The position numbers and the translations under genes are program-made. The notes beneath the pieces are model-generated. The model was not told the DNA's origin. It did not search any database and worked only from the letters and a program-made list of their open reading frames with translations. From NCBI GenBank assembly GCA_020724775.1, contig DYGG01000017.1, positions 8,292-60,603 on the forward strand: a stretch of 52,312 nucleotides of DNA. The letters run 5' to 3'. This DNA is from Ignavibacterium sp. GTDB lineage: Bacteria > Zixibacteria > MSB-5A5 > GN15 > PGXB01. Every line of letters begins with the position of its first letter. Position 1 is the stretch's first letter. Below, piece after piece: positions 41,936 to 50,753 of this stretch.

Positions 41936-42409
41936 ATGCGAAAAGTGTGCGCACTTTCAGGCGCGGTACTGCTTCTGTGCCTGCTGATGGTCGCCGGTTG
42001 CGGCGATGACGACAAAAAACCCACCAATCCGCTGAGCCCCGTTCCGACAAGTCTTGTCGCTACCTGGTGGTTCAATTCCGCAACCAAAAACGGAACCTCG
42101 ATACCGTACGATAGTCTCAATTACAGCAGTAGTGGCGTCGACCAGTCAGTCACTTTCACTTCCAATCATACCTGGAGTATGACCGAATACGATATTTCCG
42201 ATAACCCCGTTTACACCTCGAGCGGTACTTTTACGATAGAAAACAACTGGATTCATATTAAGGTCCTGCTGGAAAATGGCGCCCCGGCCGACCCGGATGA
42301 TACTTCTTCCTCCCAGTGGTCCGCCACGACCACCCAACTGACAATTTCGAATACTATTATCTTTGACCAGCAGACCATAACGATGATAGCCGTTTATGAC
42401 AAGGAATGA
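41936..42409 (+). CDS. Small lipoprotein
   Basis: 157 aa. Lipoprotein signal with VAGC, Cys22, followed by GDDDKKPTNPLSP. The mature part is beta-rich and resembles a lipocalin-like folding pattern seen in envelope lipoproteins (LVATWWFNSAT, QSVTFTSNHTWSMTEY, GTFTIENNWIHI). AAGGAG precedes the ATG by 6-7 bases. It is followed by the outer-membrane protein gene. Function is unknown. Confidence 0.8.
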   Translation: MRKVCALSGAVLLLCLLMVAGCGDDDKKPTNPLSPVPTSLVATWWFNSATKNGTSIPYDSLNYSSSGVDQSVTFTSNHTWSMTEYDISDNPVYTSSGTFTIENNWIHIKVLLENGAPADPDDTSSSQWSATTTQLTISNTIIFDQQTITMIAVYDKE

Positions 42410-42461
42410 AAAGAAGACGCAAACTCTAAACGTGCAACTTATGACCGAAGAGAGGTTTTAT

Positions 42462-43370
42462 ATGCGCCATTCGGCAAAGATTCTTTTGCTGGCAATATTC
42501 TCTGTTTTTCTAATAGCAGTTCTTCCCGATATCGCTTTGGCTTACTCCGGGAAATTGCAGATTGCTCCTGCGGGCGATAAGCAGTTGATAACGCTGAATG
42601 ATGGCTCTACCCTTGTAGGCAGGATTACCAACATCGGCGAGAGCGAGGTGCGATTCGAGACTGAGATGGGGGAGATGACTATCCAGATCGCCAAAATAAA
42701 GGAAATCAAAGAGCTCCCCGCATCATCCATTAAGGGGGGTAAGTACTGGTTCCCCAATCCCAATCGGACGCGCTTATTCTGGGGACCGACTGCCCGAAAT
42801 CTCCAGAAAGGTGACGGGTATTTCTTCGACCTCTGGATATTCTTTCCCGGTATCGCCTACGGCATCACCGACAACATTATGGTAACCGGCGGGATTTCGA
42901 TAGTTCCGGGCGCTGACGCCGAAGACCAATTATACTATCTCTCGCCTAAAATCGGTTTTGCCGCCTCGGACAAACTGGATGTCGCTTTCAACTTCATTCT
43001 CTTCCATCTCTGGGATGAGTCATTTTACTTTGCAATGGCCAACAGCACTTACGGCACCGATGACAACAGCCTGACCGGCGGACTTGGAATCGCCTTCGAT
43101 GAAGATGATATGGCTGATAATCCGGTGACTGCCCTGGGCGCCGAATATCGTCTTGGCCGCAGGGTTGCGGCTGTTGGCGAGACTTGGTTTATTCCCGGTG
43201 AAACCGACAGCGGCGTTCTCGGCATCGTGGGATTGAGACTGATGGGTGAACAACTCACGGTTGATTTCGGCATCGGATTCGCAACCGAGACCGATCATTC
43301 TGAGAACGAATTTGATGATGATAGCGCCACCAACTGGATCCCGTATGTAGATTTTGTCTGGAATTTCTAA
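42462..43370 (+). CDS. Outer-membrane or surface beta-barrel-like protein
   Basis: 302 aa from ATG 42462 (AGAGAGG upstream); a longer frame overlaps the lipoprotein gene and is not needed. Signal peptide 1-28 (ending IALA). Residues about 30-95 form a small strand domain (KQLITLNDGSTLVGRITNIG, EVRFETEMGEMTI). The rest alternates aromatic and polar strands (NIMVTGGISIVPG, LYYLSPKIGFAASDKLDVAF) and ends WNF, a C-terminal aromatic as in beta-barrel proteins. No known family is recognised. Confidence 0.75.
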   Translation: MRHSAKILLLAIFSVFLIAVLPDIALAYSGKLQIAPAGDKQLITLNDGSTLVGRITNIGESEVRFETEMGEMTIQIAKIKEIKELPASSIKGGKYWFPNPNRTRLFWGPTARNLQKGDGYFFDLWIFFPGIAYGITDNIMVTGGISIVPGADAEDQLYYLSPKIGFAASDKLDVAFNFILFHLWDESFYFAMANSTYGTDDNSLTGGLGIAFDEDDMADNPVTALGAEYRLGRRVAAVGETWFIPGETDSGVLGIVGLRLMGEQLTVDFGIGFATETDHSENEFDDDSATNWIPYVDFVWNF

Positions 43371-43410
43371 GCGGTAAGGCCTGAGTAAGCAATTCATCCG
43401 TTCTGACAAG

Positions 43411-43446
43411 AACAGCCCGAACACTCCGGTAGGTTCGGGCTGTTTG
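43411..43446 (+). terminator. Terminator after the outer-membrane protein
   Basis: ACAGCCCGAAC (43412-43422) pairs perfectly with GTTCGGGCTGT (43433-43443), loop of 10, followed by TTGGATTTTC. It separates the convergent OsmC gene. Confidence 0.85.
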
Positions 43447-43475
43447 GATTTTCAGTTGACGGTTTAGACTAAGCC

Positions 43476-43901
43476 TTACGGCTCCAGTTTTGCATCCATA
43501 GTAATATTGGTTTTCAGAAGGCGCGAGACCGGGCAACCGGCTTTGGCGTTGTTCGCCGCGGTCTGGAAGGCATCCGGTTTGGCGCCGGGAATCTTAGCGG
43601 TGACATCAAGATGCACCGCGGTAATCGTGAAGCCGTCACCAACTTTCTCCAGACTGACCGTGGCCGTTGTCCGGATACTTTCCGGGGTCATTCCGGCTTT
43701 CCCCAATTCTCCCGATAGCGCCATGGAGAAACATCCTGCATGTGCCGCGCCAATCAATTCTTCGGGATTAGTCCCTCTCCCGGTTTCGAATCTTGAGCCA
43801 AAAGAATATTGTACATCCTTCAGGACACCGGTTTCGGTCGAAACCGTTCCTTTGCCCTCTTTGAGTCCCCCGTTCCAAACCGCTGAACCTTTTCTTTTCA
43901 T
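43476..43901 (-). CDS. OsmC family peroxiredoxin
   Basis: 141 aa, cytoplasmic thiol peroxidase that removes organic hydroperoxides. The two redox cysteines are in HAAHAGCFSMAL-type and AKAGCPVSRLL contexts, and the RFETGRGTNPEELIGAAHAG signature is present. It lies near the pirin gene on the same strand. Typical length; complete. Confidence 0.92.
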   Translation of the reverse strand: MKRKGSAVWNGGLKEGKGTVSTETGVLKDVQYSFGSRFETGRGTNPEELIGAAHAGCFSMALSGELGKAGMTPESIRTTATVSLEKVGDGFTITAVHLDVTAKIPGAKPDAFQTAANNAKAGCPVSRLLKTNITMDAKLEP

Positions 43902-43950
43902 AACTTCCCTTTAGATTGGAATATAGTTTTCGTTAAAAATTCAGATAATT

Positions 43951-44868
43951 TCATTTTCTTGTATCACCATGCTTCAAGAATGTCCCTTGTCGCAGTTCCT
44001 CGTATGCCTGACGCAACTCGTCCTGAGTGTTCATCACAATCGGTCCGTACCATGCCACCGGCTCCCGTAATGGACTCCCCGAAACCAGCAGAAAGCGAAC
44101 ACCCTTCTCTCCCGCCTGCACGGTGACTTCGTCGCCGGTATCGAACAGCACCAGCGAGCGATTGTCGGCTTCGGTGGGAGGGGTGGTGTCAAGCCAGCCG
44201 ACACTTTCGGTCGGGACGGCGAGCGGCTCGGAGGCGTTGCAGAATTTCCCGGAACCGGCGAAAACATAGGCGAAAGCGTGGCTTTTGGTTTCAACCGCAA
44301 ACGTTTTTCTCTTTCCCGGCGGGACTGTAATATCAACATAGACCGGGTCGGCGGCGATTCCTTCGACCAGCCCCCGCTTGCCCCAGAACTCACCGCAGAC
44401 TATTCGCGCCTGAGTGCCGTCATCATCAGTCACCTCCGGAATATCGGCTGATTTTATTTCCTGATAGCGGGGCGGAGTCATTTTGAGCGATGAGGGAAGA
44501 TTCGCCCAGAGTTGGAAGCCGTGCATTTTGCCGGTCGGGTCTCCTTTGGGCATCTCCTGATGCAAAATGCCGCTTCCGGCGGTCATCCACTGGATATCGC
44601 CTGCTCCGATCCTGCCGCGGTTGCCGATACTATCGCCATGCTCAACCGTTCCGGCGAGAACATAGGTGATGGTTTCGATGCCGCGATGAGGATGCCAGGG
44701 GAAACCGGCAAGATAGTCATCCGGGTTGTCGTTGCGGAAGTCGTCGAGGAGGAGAAAGGGGTCAAAATCGGAGGTGTTGCCGAAACCAAAGGCGCGCCGG
44801 AGATGAACGCCGGCTCCTTCCAATGTAGGTTTGGCTTTTATCAGTTTCTTAACGGGGCGTATAGACAT
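43951..44868 (-). CDS. Pirin family cupin protein
   Basis: 305 aa. N-terminal cupin metal site in FPWHPHRGIETITYVLAG and later HG-x-QLW with further His/Glu ligands (GILHQEMP, HGFQLW), followed by a C-terminal cupin domain. Pirins are iron-binding; bacterial members act as quercetinases or regulatory proteins. With OsmC it may be part of an oxidative-stress unit. A TATAAT-like element lies upstream on the minus strand near 44915. Confidence 0.92.
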   Translation of the reverse strand: MSIRPVKKLIKAKPTLEGAGVHLRRAFGFGNTSDFDPFLLLDDFRNDNPDDYLAGFPWHPHRGIETITYVLAGTVEHGDSIGNRGRIGAGDIQWMTAGSGILHQEMPKGDPTGKMHGFQLWANLPSSLKMTPPRYQEIKSADIPEVTDDDGTQARIVCGEFWGKRGLVEGIAADPVYVDITVPPGKRKTFAVETKSHAFAYVFAGSGKFCNASEPLAVPTESVGWLDTTPPTEADNRSLVLFDTGDEVTVQAGEKGVRFLLVSGSPLREPVAWYGPIVMNTQDELRQAYEELRQGTFLKHGDTRK

Positions 44869-44946
44869 ATTTAACTCCGCTGAATTCTATTCCTCTTTTA
44901 ATAGTACAGTATTATACGAAATATCGCTTCGGAAAAGTAGAAAAGC

Positions 44947-45099
44947 GGGTCGGGTTCCGATATAGAGATTCGGCGAATCTTAGAAACCTGACACCATCTT
45001 ATGTTGAATTGACGAATTTTAAAAAGCAGAGCCGAGAATGTCAGGTCTTTCGTCCTCAAGTATCCCTTTACCCTCCCTTTTCGGACTCGGAACCTGGCC
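44947..45099. repeat. GTCGGGTT palindromic repeat element, copy 3
   Basis: Left arm GGGTCGGGTTCCGA (44947-44960) and right arm GGACTCGGAACCTGGCC (45083-45099) are partial inverted repeats; the inner arms AACCTGACA (44985-44993) and TGTCAGGT (45039-45046) pair. The segment GAATGTCAGGTCTTTCGTCC (45036-45055) matches copies 1 and 2. It lies between the ends of the peptidase gene and the start of the pirin gene. Confidence 0.65.
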
Positions 45100-45118
45100 T
45101 ATCCAAATGGATTGTCTC

Positions 45119-46513
45119 TCACCGTATCATTTCAAACATCGGGTCCCAGGGTGGAATGGTCGTAACCGGCTGGTCGAATATCTTAAGAACTTCCGCCGGA
45201 ACATATTTCTTTTTGACGATTATATTGAAGACATAGTTATCGAACCAGTTGTCGTACATAGTCCAGAAACCGCCGCTTCCGTTTTCTGTCCCCCAACTGT
45301 TTTCGACCAGCCATTTGACCGCTTTGCTGTCTCTGATATCGACCCCTACCAGCGCCATGGCATGATTGATGGAGCCTTCACGATACAGAGCCCGGTCCGC
45401 TTTTGTCATGGCAAATTCGCTGCCATATATGGAACTGTAATCATACAGATTGACCGCCATGATTCCTTTCTGGCGATGCTGGTCTTTGCCGACATCGCAG
45501 GCAAACCAGACCGGCTCATTGTCGAGCACAGATTTTGCCGCCAGTTCTTTCAGGAAGCCTGTTTCGAGATTGGCATAGTCCATATCGGGGCGGTCATAGA
45601 TATTGCGGGACATTCGCACCTGATAATGCTTCCCGTATTCCCGGGTGGGGTCATTAAAAAGAGTCACGTATTCATTGAGGTCGATACCGACAAATTCTTT
45701 ATAGAAACTGTGCGGGGTATAGGTCTTCAGAGCGCTTACAACAGAATCGCGGTTTTCGAAGCGATAGGGGAACTCGGTCGGCGGCTCGCCCAGATTCATA
45801 ACCAGCATCCGATAGAGTTCAGCCATCATCGAATCTTTCGCAGTCCGAAGTTCTTCGACTGATTTCCCCTCGGCCTGAAGTTGGCGAAGTCTGACGGCAT
45901 CGGCGCGGAGTTTCCGGCTGATTAAGTCATTCATAGCGCCGGTATTTTCCGAACTATTAGTCTCCGGCATGACCTCTTTGGGAACGACCCCGTATTGTTC
46001 CACGAGGTCAACCATATAATTCCACCAGCCGCCGTCCCCAAACGGATTGCGCAGTATGATTTCCATTTCGCGGTCAAGAAGGTCGCGATCGCGAAATTCG
46101 ATAATCTGCTCAAGAAAGCAGTTCCCCTTTTCCATTTTATCCCAGAAGGAGAGATAATTTTGGGAGAATTCGAAGGAGGGGAGTTTGTATTTTTCGGTTA
46201 CGTGCGGGCGCATGATATTAAGCCCGGCAAAAAGCCAGCAGCGGCCGGATGACTTCTGATTGGTTACTTCGCGAACTTTAATTTTGTGGCTGAAGACTTC
46301 ATTGTGCCTATTCAGCAAGTCACGGTTCAGCGCCAGGTTTTTGATATCGCCGTTGGTAATCGCATTGTACATCGCCCGGGTGTGCGGATTCATCTGGAAA
46401 GAATTTCGGAACTGGGTAAGCAGTTCCGTCGTCAAACCGCCCTCGGCAGATAAGGAAACTTCAGCCAAGAGCAGAATGAGAATTCCGGCGACGATTAAAG
46501 GAAGACGGTTCAT
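45119..46513 (-). CDS. Exported C1B family aminopeptidase (bleomycin hydrolase/PepC-like)
   Basis: 464 aa from ATG 46513 with AGGAG upstream; a longer frame to 46546 exists. Signal peptide 1-23 (ILLLAEVSLSA), unusual for a family that is normally cytosolic. The papain-like catalytic set is Q86 and C92 (QKSSGRCW), H384 (NHAMALVGVD) and N405 (VENSWG). It ends ...MFEMIR; bleomycin hydrolases normally carry a C-terminal lid that limits cleavage to single residues. Periplasmic peptide degradation is inferred. Confidence 0.9.
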   Translation of the reverse strand: MNRLPLIVAGILILLLAEVSLSAEGGLTTELLTQFRNSFQMNPHTRAMYNAITNGDIKNLALNRDLLNRHNEVFSHKIKVREVTNQKSSGRCWLFAGLNIMRPHVTEKYKLPSFEFSQNYLSFWDKMEKGNCFLEQIIEFRDRDLLDREMEIILRNPFGDGGWWNYMVDLVEQYGVVPKEVMPETNSSENTGAMNDLISRKLRADAVRLRQLQAEGKSVEELRTAKDSMMAELYRMLVMNLGEPPTEFPYRFENRDSVVSALKTYTPHSFYKEFVGIDLNEYVTLFNDPTREYGKHYQVRMSRNIYDRPDMDYANLETGFLKELAAKSVLDNEPVWFACDVGKDQHRQKGIMAVNLYDYSSIYGSEFAMTKADRALYREGSINHAMALVGVDIRDSKAVKWLVENSWGTENGSGGFWTMYDNWFDNYVFNIIVKKKYVPAEVLKIFDQPVTTIPPWDPMFEMIR

Positions 46514-46608
46514 AGCGGCTCCTGTCTTTAGCGGGTTTGAAATCAATATGACAATCTATCGAAACTAATCAAGGCTGTCAATACGGGCGAAATTAACCGT
46601 GGTACCGG

Positions 46609-46636
46609 TTGCCTTTTCCGGCGGTTTGATTATATT
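46609..46636 (+). promoter_or_regulatory. Promoter TTGCCT-N16-TATATT for the M32 carboxypeptidase
   Basis: TTGCCT 46609-46614 and TATATT 46631-46636, spacer 16, about 40 bases before ATG 46676. Confidence 0.6.
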
Positions 46637-46675
46637 CCGTAAAATTTTGCACCATTAAATGACCGAGGTAATATC

Positions 46676-48190
46676 ATGGCAAAATATGATGAGCAGTACA
46701 AGGAACTTCTCAACCGCTGCAAGGAAGTAAATACAATCGGCTCCTGCGCGGGGCTTTTGGGCTGGGATGAGCGGACCTATATGCCGCGGGCCGGGGCGGC
46801 ATCGCGCGCGACCCAGATTTCGTATCTTTCCGGGCTGGCGCATGAGAAATTTGTCGACCCCCGCATCGGTGAACTGCTTGCCGAACTGGAGCAATCGCCA
46901 CTGGTGAAAGAACAATTCTCCGATACCGCCGTCAATATTCGAGAAATACGTCATGATTATGATAAATCGGTCAAAGTGCCCAAAGAACTGGTGGAGGAAT
47001 TGAGCCATACTCGCACCATGGCGCAGGGGATCTGGGCGGAGGCGAGAAAAGAACTGAATTTTCCCAAATTTCTTCCTTGGCTGGAGAAGATAATCAAACT
47101 CGACTTGCGACTGGCGGATTGTTATGGATACAAGAAAGACCCGTATGATGCCCTTCTCGACAATTACGAACCGGGGGCGACTTTTGAAACAATCGGGAAG
47201 GTGCTGGCCGACTTCCGCAAAGACCTGGTTCCGATTGTAGCGGCAATAATTGACTCGCCCAAGAAACCGAATATCTCAATCATTGAGCGCGACTACCCGG
47301 TGGAACGTCAGGCGATGTTCGGGCAATCGGCGGCGGCGGCGATTGGATTCGATTTTTCCGCCGGACGGCTCGATATTACCACTCATCCCTTCTGCAGCGG
47401 TATTGCTCCCGGAGACACCCGAATCACGACCCGGTACAATCCCCGTCATTTCGGGCAAGCCTTCTTTGGAATTCTGCATGAAACCGGTCACGGCATTTAT
47501 GACCAGGGTCTAAAACACGAGCACTGGGGAGCGCCCCTGGGGGATTCCGTCTCCCTGGGAATACATGAGTCGCAGTCGCGGATGTGGGAGAATCTGGTGG
47601 GGCGAAGCCGCTCATTCTGGCGGCATTTCTTTCCGCGGGCGCAGCAGATGTTCCCTGAGGCTCTTCAGGGCGTTAAATTTGATGACTTCTATTTTGCCAT
47701 TAACGACGTTCGCCCGTCTTATATCCGGGTGGAAGCAGACGAAGTAACCTATAATGTCCATATCATTCTCCGTTTCGAGATCGAGCACGCTTTCTTGAAT
47801 GGAGAAGTCAAGCCGTCGGAATTGCCCGGACTCTGGAATGAAAAATTCAAACAGTTTTTTGGGATTACTCCCCGCAATGACGCCGAGGGATGTCTGCAGG
47901 ATGTCCACTGGTCGATGGGGTATATCGGATATTTCCCTACCTATACCCTCGGGAATCTCTATTCGGCACAGTTTTTTGCCAAAGCGAAGCAGGATATCAA
48001 AGACCTCGATGAGCAGTTTGCCCGCGGTGAATTCCTTCAATTGAAAAAATGGCTTAACACGAATATCCATGAGCATGGGAAACGATATCGCGCCGAAAAA
48101 CTGGTGGAGGTTGTAACCGGCAAACCACTGAGTCATCAGCCGCTGATAGACTACCTGAAGAGCAAGTTCGGCGAACTGTACGGCATTTAA
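46676..48190 (+). CDS. M32 family metallocarboxypeptidase (Taq type)
   Basis: 504 aa, the usual length. Zinc motif HETGH with H268, E269 and H272 (ILHETGHGIYDQG), the downstream GIHESQSRMWENLVGRS that supplies the third ligand, and the DIRPSYIR-like NDVRPSYIRVEADEVTYN. It is a cytoplasmic carboxypeptidase with broad specificity. It has its own promoter and is followed by a hairpin. Confidence 0.95.
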   Translation: MAKYDEQYKELLNRCKEVNTIGSCAGLLGWDERTYMPRAGAASRATQISYLSGLAHEKFVDPRIGELLAELEQSPLVKEQFSDTAVNIREIRHDYDKSVKVPKELVEELSHTRTMAQGIWAEARKELNFPKFLPWLEKIIKLDLRLADCYGYKKDPYDALLDNYEPGATFETIGKVLADFRKDLVPIVAAIIDSPKKPNISIIERDYPVERQAMFGQSAAAAIGFDFSAGRLDITTHPFCSGIAPGDTRITTRYNPRHFGQAFFGILHETGHGIYDQGLKHEHWGAPLGDSVSLGIHESQSRMWENLVGRSRSFWRHFFPRAQQMFPEALQGVKFDDFYFAINDVRPSYIRVEADEVTYNVHIILRFEIEHAFLNGEVKPSELPGLWNEKFKQFFGITPRNDAEGCLQDVHWSMGYIGYFPTYTLGNLYSAQFFAKAKQDIKDLDEQFARGEFLQLKKWLNTNIHEHGKRYRAEKLVEVVTGKPLSHQPLIDYLKSKFGELYGI

Positions 48191-48219
48191 TCATCGGTCA
48201 GACGACCGGGCTGATCTTA

Positions 48220-48246
48220 ACAGGGGCTGAATTGTTTCGCCCCTGT
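48220..48246 (+). terminator. Hairpin after the carboxypeptidase gene
   Basis: ACAGGGGC (48220-48227) pairs with GCCCCTGT (48239-48246), loop of 11. There is no T-run, so termination would be weak; it ends directly before an in-frame ATG (48247) of the next gene. Confidence 0.4.
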
Positions 48247-48279
48247 ATGAAAGTATTTCCATCGAGAAACACTGACGCT

Positions 48280-49083
48280 ATGGACAGCAATCGCAAAAAA
48301 TATACGGAAGCCAACCGGCAAGCCTGGAACGAGGTGACGCCGTATCATCAGAAAGCGAACAAGGAACGGCTGTATCATTTGTTTGCACAACCGGGATATT
48401 CCTGTCTTGATGCGACTATTACGAAGAAATTGCGAGAGTGGGGAATTGCCGGCAAAGATGTAGCGCAGTTAGGTTGCAACAACGGGAAAGAATTGATATC
48501 GCTTAAGAATCTCGGCGCCGCGAGAGCGGTCGGATTTGATATTTCCGATTCCGCTATCGATGAGGCGCGCTCTCTTGCCCGTCATGCCGGAGTTGAAAGT
48601 GAATTAGTCCGAACCGATATCTATGAAATTCCGAAAGAATATTACAACCGGTTTGACCTGCTTTATATCTCTATCGGCGTTCTCCCCTGGATGCCGAACC
48701 TAATCGACTTCTTCCAGGTCGCTGCGAGAATTTTGCGGGCGGGCGGGGCGATATTTATTTACGAGATGCATCCCTTTATGCAGATGGTCGATGAGCAGCG
48801 GAAAGAGGCTCCGGTGCAACTGCAAGAGTCGTACTTCCGAAAGGAGCCATGGGTCGATACCGACAGTCTCGATTATTACTCGCATACAGAATATCAGGCA
48901 AGCCCTAAATACAACTTTCCGTACACCGTTTCCGGATTACTCATGGCGCTCATAAGCAACGGCATCCGGATTGAATATATGGAAGAGTTGGAAGATGATA
49001 TTTCCTGCTGTTTCACTGAGATAGAAAAACTGAAGCCGGGGCTGCCGATGAGTTTCATTCTTATCGGGAAGAAAACCGAATAA
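48280..49083 (+). CDS. Class I SAM-dependent methyltransferase
   Basis: 267 aa from ATG 48280 (MDSNRKKYTEANRQAWNEVT); ATG 48247 would add 11 residues and overlap the hairpin. Motif I reads VAQLGCNNGKEL, then VGFDISDSAIDEARSLA and FDLLYISIGVLPWMPNL, followed by LRAGGAIFIYEMHP. The order suits small-molecule methyltransferases (UbiE-like). Substrate unknown. Confidence 0.85.
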   Translation: MDSNRKKYTEANRQAWNEVTPYHQKANKERLYHLFAQPGYSCLDATITKKLREWGIAGKDVAQLGCNNGKELISLKNLGAARAVGFDISDSAIDEARSLARHAGVESELVRTDIYEIPKEYYNRFDLLYISIGVLPWMPNLIDFFQVAARILRAGGAIFIYEMHPFMQMVDEQRKEAPVQLQESYFRKEPWVDTDSLDYYSHTEYQASPKYNFPYTVSGLLMALISNGIRIEYMEELEDDISCCFTEIEKLKPGLPMSFILIGKKTE

Positions 49084-49087
49084 GAAA

Positions 49088-49107
49088 GGGGGCGCTGACG
49101 CGCCCCC
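49088..49107 (-). terminator. Terminator of the response regulator gene
   Basis: GGGGGCGC (49088-49095) and GCGCCCCC (49100-49107), loop TGAC. On the minus strand the stem is followed by TTTCTTATT, so it best serves the minus-strand gene; it may also stop the converging methyltransferase transcript. Confidence 0.65.
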
Positions 49108-49135
49108 CGTATATAATAAACCCCTCGTTACAAAT

Positions 49136-49492
49136 CTAAAGCAGATCGGTTAAGAGCCGCTCGATATCCGACATCATAAAGGGCTTGTTCAGAAAGCCGT
49201 CGGCTTTCGATTTCACTATGTCCGAGCCGACTTCATCGACCGAATACCCGGAAATCATCACCACCGGCAACCCCGGCTTTCTCTCTTTAATTGTCTGAAG
49301 AAGTTCCAGTCCCGACATGCGGGGCATCCGCATATCGGTAATCACCATGGCGATATCATCCTGCTCGATTTTTTTGAGAGCATCGTGACCGTCATTGGCG
49401 CGGATAGCGTTGAAATGGAATACCTCAAGCATCTCCGCCAGAAGGCTCGACATATTGGGGTTGTCATCTACAATAAGTATATTCTTTGCCAT
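49136..49492 (-). CDS. Single-domain response regulator
   Basis: 118 aa, receiver domain only. D9-D10 (LIVDD), phospho-acceptor D53 (VITDMRMPRMSG), S81 (MISGY) and K103 (NKPF). No output domain, so it works as a CheY/Spo0F-like phosphate relay or motor-type switch. No histidine kinase is nearby. It is 36 bases downstream of hflX on the same strand. Confidence 0.92.
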   Translation of the reverse strand: MAKNILIVDDNPNMSSLLAEMLEVFHFNAIRANDGHDALKKIEQDDIAMVITDMRMPRMSGLELLQTIKERKPGLPVVMISGYSVDEVGSDIVKSKADGFLNKPFMMSDIERLLTDLL

Positions 49493-49528
49493 AATTCTCG
49501 TGCTCTCCCTACGAAAATCGGCAAAAAA

Positions 49529-50638
49529 TCAGTATTCTTTAGAGAATTGTCGGAAATAAAGGACAGCCCTGTCCGAGATATGATTCTTGAGTCTTTCGAC
49601 CCCTTCTCCGGTGGCAGCGGAGAGGTAAAAGCCGCTCTGGGCGCTGTTCGCAAATTCAACAACCTCGTCCGTCAGGTCGATTTTATTATAAACCGGTACC
49701 GACGCCACCCGGTCGGCCCCTATATCTACCAGGACCTTATCGGTCTGAGACGCTTTGTCACTATACCCGGGATCGGAGTAATCGATTACCTTGAGAATGA
49801 GGTCGGCATAAACCGCCTCCTCCAGAGTTGCCTTAAACGAGGCAACCAACTGGTGGGGAAGTTTTTTAATAAAACCGACCGTGTCAGTGAAGATAATCCG
49901 CTCCGGATAGCCGGATGACATAACGCGACTGGTGGAATCGAGGGTGGTAAAAAGTTTATCTTCAACTTTCACTCCGGATTTGGTGAGACGGTTGAAAAGG
50001 GTCGATTTGCCGGCATTGGTGTAGCCGACAAGGGCAACTTTGAAAAGGTCCTGTCGCCGTTTCCGCTGAGTCTCTCTCTGGACACCGAGTCTTTCGATAT
50101 CTTTCTTCAAGCGGGCGATTTTGTCGCGGACTCGACGGCGGTCGGTTTCGAGCTGAGTTTCGCCCGGTCCTTTGGTGCCGATACCTCCGTACTGGCGGCT
50201 GAAATGGCTCCAGGCGCCGGTCAGACGGGGGAGCATATATTCAAGTTGCGCCAGTTCAACCTGAAGTTTCGCCGCTGCCGTTCGGGCATGGAGAGCGAAG
50301 ATATCGAGTATCAGCATGGAGCGGTCAATGACCTTTACTCCGAAAGATTCTTCCAGATTGCGTTGCTGCGCCGGAGTGAGGGGGTCATCGAATATGACCA
50401 GAGTAACGCCGTTGCCCGAAATCTCTTCCTTGAGACGCTCCACCAAACCCCGCCCGATATAATAAGCGGGGTCGGGGTCGCGCGTCTGCAGAACTTCCCT
50501 GGTCACCTCGGCGCCGGCCGAGCGCGTCAGTTCCGAGAGTTCCTTAAGTGAAGCCGCCGATTCCTCTTTCTTGAGAGAAGAGCGGGACAGTCCCACCAGA
50601 CAGGCTTTCTCAGTTTCTCTACCGGCTCTTTGATACAT
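49529..50638 (-). CDS. hflX: Ribosome-associated GTPase HflX
   Basis: 369 aa. N-terminal HflX nucleotide-binding domain (SAGAEVTREVLQTRDPDPAYYIG, LVIFDDPLTPAQQRNLEE), then GGIGTKGPGETQLETDRR and a coiled linker. The GTPase domain has VGYTNAGKSTLFNRLT, TLDSTSR, FTDTVGFIKKLPHQLVASFKA-type switch II and YNKIDL. It rescues stalled or hibernating ribosomes. Shorter C-terminal part than E. coli HflX (about 426 aa). Confidence 0.95.
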   Translation of the reverse strand: MYQRAGRETEKACLVGLSRSSLKKEESAASLKELSELTRSAGAEVTREVLQTRDPDPAYYIGRGLVERLKEEISGNGVTLVIFDDPLTPAQQRNLEESFGVKVIDRSMLILDIFALHARTAAAKLQVELAQLEYMLPRLTGAWSHFSRQYGGIGTKGPGETQLETDRRRVRDKIARLKKDIERLGVQRETQRKRRQDLFKVALVGYTNAGKSTLFNRLTKSGVKVEDKLFTTLDSTSRVMSSGYPERIIFTDTVGFIKKLPHQLVASFKATLEEAVYADLILKVIDYSDPGYSDKASQTDKVLVDIGADRVASVPVYNKIDLTDEVVEFANSAQSGFYLSAATGEGVERLKNHISDRAVLYFRQFSKEY

Positions 50639-50697
50639 CAGTAATAATATAACTCCAACCTGGAACTTCGGACAGAAATTTGTTTTATAAAACAGAA

Positions 50698-50723
50698 TCC
50701 CCGCCCGATTGTTCGGGCGGGGA
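50698..50723 (-). terminator. Terminator of the secreted 128-aa protein
   Basis: TCCCCGCCCGA (50698-50708) pairs perfectly with TCGGGCGGGGA (50713-50723), loop TTGT. On the minus strand it is followed by TTCTGTTTT. Confidence 0.85.
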
Positions 50724-50753
50724 GGAACGGATCTATATTAAAAGAGGGTACTC

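Noticed and set aside
45038-45862. 274-aa open frame on the plus strand
   Set aside because: It lies fully antisense to the C1B peptidase, which has a complete catalytic triad and signal peptide; the plus frame shows no family features.
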